In this document: piece after piece, positions 58,414-64,000 of the stretch
How positions within the stretch are numbered: position 1 is the stretch's first letter
Layout of the letters: every line of letters starts with the position of its first letter
Source: Allobacillus halotolerans
Lineage (GTDB): Bacteria; Bacillota; Bacilli; Bacillales; Alkalibacillaceae
Length of the DNA: 64,000 bases
Assembly: GCF_028743495.1 (NCBI RefSeq)
Contig: NZ_CP117968.1
Direction: 5' to 3' (one strand)
Made by a program: the position numbers and the translations under genes
Notes under the pieces: generated by a model
Told to the model about the DNA's origin: nothing
The model's input: the letters and a program-made list of their open reading frames with translations, nothing else
The model's database searches: none

Positions 58414-61095
58414 TCATCTGTCATTGTCTTTATCATATGAGAGCCATTTTTTTGCATGGTCAATCATTTGCGGCGTATCTTCATAAAGTACAGCAGTTTC
58501 ACCAAGTGATTGGATGAATTGCTTCCCATAATGCTTACTCATGATCCGTTTGTCCAAAATGATTAATAATCCGCGATCTCCAGAATGTCTGATTAATCGT
58601 CCAAATGCCTGACGAAATCGTGTAATTGCTAGTGGTAAGGCTAGCTGCTCAAAAGGATTTTCTTTTTGTTGTTTAAGCAAATTCCACTTCGCCTGGAATA
58701 CGGGGTGATTCGGCGACTCAAATGGAAGCCGAGCCATGCAAATAATCTTATCGGTATCATTTAGAAGATCTACGCCTTCCCAAAATGAATTCGTTCCCAA
58801 TAATATGCCATCATCCGTTTCTTCAAAAAGTTTTTTCAATTTATCTCTACTGCTGGATTGAATCCCTTGAGCCAATATCGTCATTGTACGAGATGTTGGT
58901 TGCAACCGTTCGTACGTATCTTTTAATAACTGATGAGACGTGAATAACACGAGCATTTTTTTATTCGTTTGTGCATGAAAGCGATCGACAAACGAAGCGA
59001 CGTGTTGTGCGTAGGTTTTCGCGCTTACATCCGTTATATTCGGGAAATCTGCAGGAATCAAAACTTCTGAACGATTCGCATAGGAACTTGGTAATGGATA
59101 TATGGAAGTAGGCGTTTCTTCTGGTAAACCAATCTGTGTTAAAAAATGTTGAAACGAATTTTTTAATTGTAAAGTAGAACTCATGAAAACGACACTATTC
59201 GTGTATTGCTCATACCAATTATTTAACTGCTCACTCAAGTCAAGTTGCTCAATATTTAATGAGGCTGCATTTTTGGCCCCTTGTTGATCAATTTCAATCC
59301 AACGTACCATCTTCTTTCCTTGATGGAAAAACGTTGTTAAAAAGTCTATAATTTCTTCTAACTGTCGATTCGCTTTCATTTGAATGGAACGTTCAAGATC
59401 CGTTTTTAAATATTTTTTCAGCATTGAATTCCGTAACTGGTCGCAACTTAACAAGAATTGATTTAATTGTTCACGAATTTCACCGCTGAAAATCATCTCT
59501 AAAGCTTCTTCATCAACAGAAAGTTGGATTTTTCCGGTGTCTGATACTGGGTCCTTTGGCGAGTGAAGAAAATCAACCGCCTGATAAATAAGCCTAAAAA
59601 AAGAGTCTGCATTTACTTTGGCAGTTTCAATCACCTCGCCCATACCGATTCGAGCAAGTGACTGAAACAACTGTAATGTGGAAATATAGTCAATTTGATT
59701 TGATAGTTGGTTTCTTGTGACATTTTCAAACTGATGAGCTTCATCTACTATAATCTGTCTACTTGGTGGAATTGCTTTTCTTCCTTTTTTAAAGTCAGCT
59801 GTCAAAAATGCATGGTTTACAATAACAATCGATGCATTTTTCGCTCTTTCTTTGGCGGAAAAAAAATAAGATGATTGGTCCGTAGGTTCATCATCATGAT
59901 CACAAGAGATCAATTTCCAAATATCTTGGCCTCGAGATGGTAATTGCAGCTCTTCTACATCACCCGTTTCCGTTTCTGTTAACCAGACGAGAATAATCGC
60001 TAACGATAACGTAATATCAAAATTGGATGCATCCTTAATGGAGCGGTCGTAAAATGCCTTAAATCTTCGCACATGCAAATAATTATGAGGACTCTTCAGT
60101 AGTGCAAGACTCCCAGCTGGAAATAATTCCGGAAAGCGTTCGCTATAACGCTCAATTTGTTTTTGAAGCTGCAAGGTGTATGTACTGATGATCGTACGGA
60201 CATCATACTTACGGCTATATGCATAGGCAGCTAATAAATAAGCTAACGTTTTCCCTAATCCTGAAGGTGCCTCGATCACCCGATGCTGTCTCATCTGAAA
60301 GCCTTGGTAAATCTCACCAGCAATTTCTTGCTGACCTTCACGCTTTTCAAACAAAGGACCTGACAAAGTTTCATTCAAAAAGTAATTAAAATCACTAAGT
60401 TCTATGTCGTTTTCCTTGCCAATACTATTACTCTGCTTGATCGCCAATCCATAACGAAAATCAAGCGCATAATTCGAGTCATTATGTTTTCTTTTTTCAT
60501 TGATCAAATCATCGAAGAAAAACTCCGTGTCCGTTTGAAAATTACTAATTAACGGCTTCAGTTGTAGCAGTGTTTCTAGTGGGAGTCCATTCATTTTTTG
60601 AACGATTTCCAGAAAAATAAGAGCCGTTACATATGCATCAGATAGCGCACGATGTGGTTTGAAATGCTTGATGTTTAAATAATTTGTCAAATCTTGAAGT
60701 CGATAACCGGGTGCCGAAGGGAAAAAAACACGTGACAATTCCACTGTATCGATGACTGCACAAGCAATCGGAGAGTGTCCCGCTTTAACCAAACTTTGAT
60801 TTAAAAACTCATAATCAAAATGAACCGGATGTGCAATGAAAAAGCAATCATCAAAGTAAGGTAAGATTTCAGGGATCACTTCCTTGAATGTCGGGGCGTC
60901 GACTAAATCGCTTTCGTTGATTCCTGTCAATTGTGATACGAACGGTGGAATCGACCCATTCGGTCTGACATGTGTTTCATACTCATCGATAATTTTGCCG
61001 TCTTCGATAACCACAATGCCAATTTCTATAATTTCGTCTCCGTTTTTTACCGAGTTTCCCGTCGTTTCTAAATCGACTGATACAAACCGAGTCAT
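58414..61095 (-). CDS. dinG: DinG-family helicase/exonuclease
   Basis: An 893-residue protein combining an N-terminal DEDDh 3'-5' exonuclease (SVDLETTG, HPVHFDYEFL, HRALSDAY) with an XPD/DinG-like helicase region. Walker A is APSGLGKTLAYLLAAY (about 275-290), the DEAH box is VDEAHQFEN and motif VI is RFRQAFGRLIRH. Cys residues of the iron-sulfur cluster are not obvious, as in B. subtilis DinG. GAGGAGG precedes ATG at 61095. Last member of birA-panBCD-dinG. Confidence 0.94.
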   Translation of the reverse strand: MTRFVSVDLETTGNSVKNGDEIIEIGIVVIEDGKIIDEYETHVRPNGSIPPFVSQLTGINESDLVDAPTFKEVIPEILPYFDDCFFIAHPVHFDYEFLNQSLVKAGHSPIACAVIDTVELSRVFFPSAPGYRLQDLTNYLNIKHFKPHRALSDAYVTALIFLEIVQKMNGLPLETLLQLKPLISNFQTDTEFFFDDLINEKRKHNDSNYALDFRYGLAIKQSNSIGKENDIELSDFNYFLNETLSGPLFEKREGQQEIAGEIYQGFQMRQHRVIEAPSGLGKTLAYLLAAYAYSRKYDVRTIISTYTLQLQKQIERYSERFPELFPAGSLALLKSPHNYLHVRRFKAFYDRSIKDASNFDITLSLAIILVWLTETETGDVEELQLPSRGQDIWKLISCDHDDEPTDQSSYFFSAKERAKNASIVIVNHAFLTADFKKGRKAIPPSRQIIVDEAHQFENVTRNQLSNQIDYISTLQLFQSLARIGMGEVIETAKVNADSFFRLIYQAVDFLHSPKDPVSDTGKIQLSVDEEALEMIFSGEIREQLNQFLLSCDQLRNSMLKKYLKTDLERSIQMKANRQLEEIIDFLTTFFHQGKKMVRWIEIDQQGAKNAASLNIEQLDLSEQLNNWYEQYTNSVVFMSSTLQLKNSFQHFLTQIGLPEETPTSIYPLPSSYANRSEVLIPADFPNITDVSAKTYAQHVASFVDRFHAQTNKKMLVLFTSHQLLKDTYERLQPTSRTMTILAQGIQSSSRDKLKKLFEETDDGILLGTNSFWEGVDLLNDTDKIICMARLPFESPNHPVFQAKWNLLKQQKENPFEQLALPLAITRFRQAFGRLIRHSGDRGLLIILDKRIMSKHYGKQFIQSLGETAVLYEDTPQMIDHAKKWLSYDKDNDR

Positions 61096-61136
61096 TTTTC
61101 TCCTCCTCTCTACCATTAATAGTAACTAACAAAACA

Positions 61137-61159
61137 AACTCCCACTTGAAATGGGAGTT
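61137..61159 (-). terminator. Terminator of the panBCD operon
   Basis: Perfect 8-bp stem AACTCCCA / TGGGAGTT starting at the panD stop codon; on the - strand TGTTTTGTT follows. Confidence 0.82.
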
Positions 61160-61541
61160 ATAGGATCATTAATGGCGGTTCCTCTTCAAGCTGCTGTTCA
61201 ATTTGATTATTTTCATTCAAAATAGCGATGGATGGTTTGTGGTCGCTAAGTTCCTTCGCATCAACTTGGACATATGAAATAATAATAACATGATCCCCCG
61301 GTTGAAACTTCCGTGCTGCAGCTCCATTCAGACAAATGATCCCGCTGTTTGGTTCACCGGCGATCACATAGGTTTCAATCCGCTCACCATTATTATTATT
61401 GACAATCTGAACCTTTTCATGAGGCAAGATGCCTACCTCTTTCAACAATGTAGAATCAATTGTGATGCTTCCAACATAGTTTAAGTTTGCTTCTGTCACT
61501 GTCGCTCTATGAAGCTTTGCGTTCATCATGGTATGGATCAT
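61158..61541 (-). CDS. panD: Aspartate 1-decarboxylase
   Basis: A 127-residue pyruvoyl enzyme that makes beta-alanine for pantothenate. Self-cleavage occurs at Gly24-Ser25 in NYVGSIT, after which Ser25 becomes pyruvoyl. NGERIETYVIAGEPNSGIICLNGAAARK is the core. Its ATG overlaps the panC stop (TAATG), so translation is coupled; the B. subtilis N-terminus supports this first ATG rather than the one four codons later. Confidence 0.96.
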   Translation of the reverse strand: MIHTMMNAKLHRATVTEANLNYVGSITIDSTLLKEVGILPHEKVQIVNNNNGERIETYVIAGEPNSGIICLNGAAARKFQPGDHVIIISYVQVDAKELSDHKPSIAILNENNQIEQQLEEEPPLMIL

Positions 61542-62422
61542 TATTTTTTGTCACTCCTGTAGATTTCTTCGCCCGATTGATCAAGAATGAGATTATCAAT
61601 TAACCGGGCATTCTCATAATACACAGCTACCGCTAATATGACCGAATCATTTTCATTTATTAAAGGCTGTAAATCTGGGTAAGTCAAACAATTCACGTAA
61701 TCAACCTTACCACTGATCCGTTCTCGGAGTATATGTTCCATATAGTCGATCACTTGATCGCGCGACCAATATTCATTGGAACGAATGTATTGTTGGCCAG
61801 CACGCAACGCTTGATAGATATTCGTTGCATCCTTTCGCTCTTCAGGAGATAAACGAACATTTCGACTGCTTAAGGCCAATCCATCTGGCTCACGTATAGT
61901 TGGAACAGGAACAAGTGTAATATCGAAGTTTAATTCCTCAATTAATGCTTCAACGACTGCTACTTGTTGTGCATCTTTTATTCCGAAATAAGTCTTTGTT
62001 GGTTGAATGATCAAAAATAATTTTGAAAGGACTTTCAGAACTCCTTCGAAATGACCTGGTCTACTTGCTCCACAAAGAACGTCCTGTCTACTGAGAAGAC
62101 TCATTTGGACAACGCTTTGTTTAGGGTACATTTCTTCGACGCTCGGATGAAAAACAATATCAACACCTTCTGCTTCCAAAAGTGCAGTGTCTCGAGCTAA
62201 ATCTCTTGGATAAGTAGCTAAATCACTCGATTGATTGAATTGTAATGGATTTACGAAAATACTGACGACGACTAAGTCATTTTCTTTCCTTGCATTTTTC
62301 ACCAATTGCAGATGGCCTTCGTGCAAAAAGCCCATTGTAGCCACGAAGCCGATCGACTGCCCATTCTGTCGAGCGGCTTGCGATTTGTCTCTCATTTCTT
62401 TGATCGTTTCAATGTGTATCAT
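61541..62422 (-). CDS. panC: Pantothenate synthetase
   Basis: A 293-residue ligase joining pantoate and beta-alanine with ATP. HIGH-type motif GFLHEGHL (His34, His37), FVNPLQFNQSSDLATYPRDLARD, FGIKDAQQVAV (KMSKS-like lysine loop is further on at ALSSRNVRLS) are all present. Overlaps panB by four bases and panD by one. Confidence 0.96.
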   Translation of the reverse strand: MIHIETIKEMRDKSQAARQNGQSIGFVATMGFLHEGHLQLVKNARKENDLVVVSIFVNPLQFNQSSDLATYPRDLARDTALLEAEGVDIVFHPSVEEMYPKQSVVQMSLLSRQDVLCGASRPGHFEGVLKVLSKLFLIIQPTKTYFGIKDAQQVAVVEALIEELNFDITLVPVPTIREPDGLALSSRNVRLSPEERKDATNIYQALRAGQQYIRSNEYWSRDQVIDYMEHILRERISGKVDYVNCLTYPDLQPLINENDSVILAVAVYYENARLIDNLILDQSGEEIYRSDKK

Positions 62423-63255
62423 TTTTCTCCACCATACAACCCATCAAGCACATCATCGTCAATGGCATATGTATGCTCATCAGACGGAAAAGCAGTCGTT
62501 TTTACTTCGTTTATGTAGCTTCTAATAGCCTGATCGATACTTTCATTTAAATTGGTTTGTGGTTTCACGAATTTCGCTAGACGGTCGACACCGTATTGCA
62601 AGAGATCATGATAGACAAGCACTTGCCCATCTGTTCCATTCCCTGCTCCAATACCAATTGTCGGCACTTTGGAGTTCTTAGTTACATTCGTGGCAAGTTT
62701 CGCAGGAACACATTCAAGAACAATAGAAATAACACCTGCTTCATTTAAAGCGACAGCATCTTCAATTAATTGTCTCGCTTCTTCTGTTGTTTTACCTTGA
62801 ACACGATAGCCACCCAACACTTGGAATGTTTGAGGTGTCAGTCCGATATGCCCGACCACTGGAATGCCTGCTTGTGTCAGTTTACGAATAATTGGCACAA
62901 GTTCTTTTCCGCCTTCTAATTTCACTGCATCTGCACCAGCTTCCTGAACAATACGAGCAGCATTTCTCATCGCATCTGCTTCGGAAATATGAAAAGACAT
63001 AAAAGGCAAATCAACTACGGTAAATGTATTGGGTGCCCCGCGCTTCACGGCTTTTCCGTGATGAATCATGTCATCTACTGTCACGGGAATCGTTGAGTCG
63101 TAGCCAAGGACAACCATCCCCAACGAATCTCCTACTAAGATCATGTCAACACCTGCTGTTTCTGCTGTTTTGGCAGATGGATAATCATAGGCCGTTAACA
63201 TGGTAATTTTTTCATTTTCCCGTTTCATTTTTTCGAAACTCCGTCTTGTTTTCAA
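62419..63255 (-). CDS. panB: Ketopantoate hydroxymethyltransferase
   Basis: A 278-residue TIM-barrel enzyme adding a hydroxymethyl group to 2-ketoisovalerate. Blocks: MLTAYDYPSAKTAETAGVDMILVGDSLGMVVLG (magnesium Asp), KLEGG, GHIGLTPQ and IGIGAGNGTDGQVLVYHD. Start is TTG at 63255 with GAAGGAGGC seven bases ahead, giving MKTRRSFEKMKREN, which aligns with the B. subtilis start. Lies 14 bases after birA. Confidence 0.95.
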   Translation of the reverse strand: MKTRRSFEKMKRENEKITMLTAYDYPSAKTAETAGVDMILVGDSLGMVVLGYDSTIPVTVDDMIHHGKAVKRGAPNTFTVVDLPFMSFHISEADAMRNAARIVQEAGADAVKLEGGKELVPIIRKLTQAGIPVVGHIGLTPQTFQVLGGYRVQGKTTEEARQLIEDAVALNEAGVISIVLECVPAKLATNVTKNSKVPTIGIGAGNGTDGQVLVYHDLLQYGVDRLAKFVKPQTNLNESIDQAIRSYINEVKTTAFPSDEHTYAIDDDVLDGLYGGEK

Positions 63256-63269
63256 AATCAATGCCTCCT

Positions 63270-64000
63270 TCACCAATATATTTCTGCCGAATACAATGCT
63301 GTTTGTTTTCCATATTCATCTTCGATAAGAAGAGCGCCATCGTGTTGAATTCCAACAAATTTCGCTTGGAAAGAATCTTTTGTCTTTATTGTCAACCATT
63401 CATTTAATCGGTAAGCGTGCTGCTCCCACTCTCTCTTGATCGGTTGAAATCCTTCTTTTATAAATGTATCATACTTTTCTTCCAACCGCTGTGCAACCTC
63501 ATGAAAAACATGTGCTAAATCGTTTGCCTTACCCGTTTCAATCTTTAAGGATGTCACTTTATCTCTAAGTTCTTCAGGAAAATGTTCTCGCTCTTGATTA
63601 ATATTCATTCCGATTCCAAGCAATATATATTCAATTTGATCTTGTTCAGCTTGCATTTCGGTCAAAATTCCCGTTAATTTAAAACCTCTCGAAAAAACAT
63701 CGTTCGGCCACTTAATTTTAACGTCAAGACCTAAATGACGAAAGGTTTCAACCAACGCAACTGCAGCAACCAGTGTTAATTGGTTGGCATCTTTGGGTTC
63801 AAGAGATGTAGGCCTTAAAATAACAGTAAACCAAAGTCCGTGCTTGTCCTCAGAATGCCATTGTCTTTTAAGCCTGCCACGACCTTTCGTTTGATGATCA
63901 GCGATAATGACGGTCCCGTGTGGTGCATCCTCTCTCGCTAAGTCGTGACCTGAAAATTGAGTTGAATCGATAGATTTATGGTGAATCAAGTTTTTTCCAA
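63270..64000 (-). CDS. birA: Biotin-protein ligase BirA (C-terminal part; N-terminus beyond window)
   Basis: The reading frame is open to the window edge, so the protein is cut at its N-terminus; the visible 243 residues cover the catalytic and C-terminal domains. The ATP/biotin loop is TKGRGRLKRQW (canonical GRGRxxR.W), followed by LRPTSLEPKDANQLTLVAAVAL, IKWPNDVF and LLGIGMNIN. It biotinylates carboxylase carriers and, with the HTH domain that should lie outside, may repress biotin genes. It precedes panBCD as in B. subtilis. Confidence 0.94.
   Translation of the reverse strand, partial: GKNLIHHKSIDSTQFSGHDLAREDAPHGTVIIADHQTKGRGRLKRQWHSEDKHGLWFTVILRPTSLEPKDANQLTLVAAVALVETFRHLGLDVKIKWPNDVFSRGFKLTGILTEMQAEQDQIEYILLGIGMNINQEREHFPEELRDKVTSLKIETGKANDLAHVFHEVAQRLEEKYDTFIKEGFQPIKREWEQHAYRLNEWLTIKTKDSFQAKFVGIQHDGALLIEDEYGKQTALYSAEIYW

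Overview
The window comes from a low-to-mid GC Bacillota chromosome, most likely a Bacillaceae member of the halotolerant Halobacillus/Virgibacillus/Oceanobacillus type. Reasons: a type B RNase P RNA, homologues of many B. subtilis yp* genes (dynA, ypsA, gpsB, yppC, yppE, recU, ponA, dnaD, asnS, aspB, tseB, dinG, panBCD) in near-canonical order, strong AGGAGG ribosome binding sites, several TTG/GTG starts, U-tailed hairpin terminators, and a very acidic tail on PBP1.

Layout. 0-5.6 kb (+): end of a leucine/acyl-CoA catabolic operon (enoyl-CoA hydratase, acyl-CoA carboxylase beta), an FAD dehydrogenase, a Cof-type phosphatase and a zinc metallopeptidase. 5.6-9.0 kb (-): P1-family peptidase, acyl-CoA synthetase, small membrane protein. 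At 9.24 kb there is a near-perfect Firmicutes dif site. XerD arm-like half-sites lie 5.8 kb to its left. The dominant gene strand changes from + to - close by, so this is probably the replication terminus. 9.3-13 kb: an accessory block directly beside dif, with a DprA-like protein paired with a phosphoribosyltransferase, two unknown membrane proteins and a 309-bp palindromic repeat. 13-30 kb: TatA, DUF2188, D,D-carboxypeptidase, DUF421 and YndM-like membrane proteins, SodF-like SOD, MscS-like channel, GlpQ-like phosphodiesterase, PbpC-like PBP, SCP2 protein, Lmo0937-type membrane peptide behind a SigB-like promoter, MsrA, S9 peptidase, DynA, diguanylate cyclase, ferredoxin. 30-42 kb: LysM-M14 peptidoglycan peptidase, MsrAB, Ung, YozE, a tatA-tatA-tatC cluster (one tatA is a 54-codon GTG-start gene), dfrA-thyA, NlpC/P60 hydrolase, cold-shock protein, and a queuosine-precursor transporter under a preQ1-I riboswitch. 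40.6-49.2 kb (-): sulfurtransferase, bpsB-bpsA (type III PKS), M32 peptidase, RlmL-like methylase, rnpB, gpsB, ypsA, cdd, yppE, yppC. 49.4-52.7 kb (+): recU-ponA. 53-64 kb (-): birA-panB-panC-panD, dinG, a degenerate metallo-beta-lactamase-like secreted protein, tseB, aspB, asnS, dnaD, nth.

How the genes fit together. Much of the window serves the envelope (PonA, PbpC-like, D,D-carboxypeptidase, NlpC/P60, LysM-M14, GpsB, TseB, DynA, Tat) and DNA maintenance (RecU, Nth, Ung, DinG, DnaD, DprA-like). Smaller sets cover pantothenate/biotin and folate/thymidylate metabolism and oxidative-damage repair.

The most interesting non-gene signals are the dif site with its XerD-arm cluster, three intergenic arrays of 21-bp tandem units (one ends 16 bp from dif), and the DprA-PRTase pair with 15-bp promoter repeats. 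All assignments come from reading the sequence; no database search was run.
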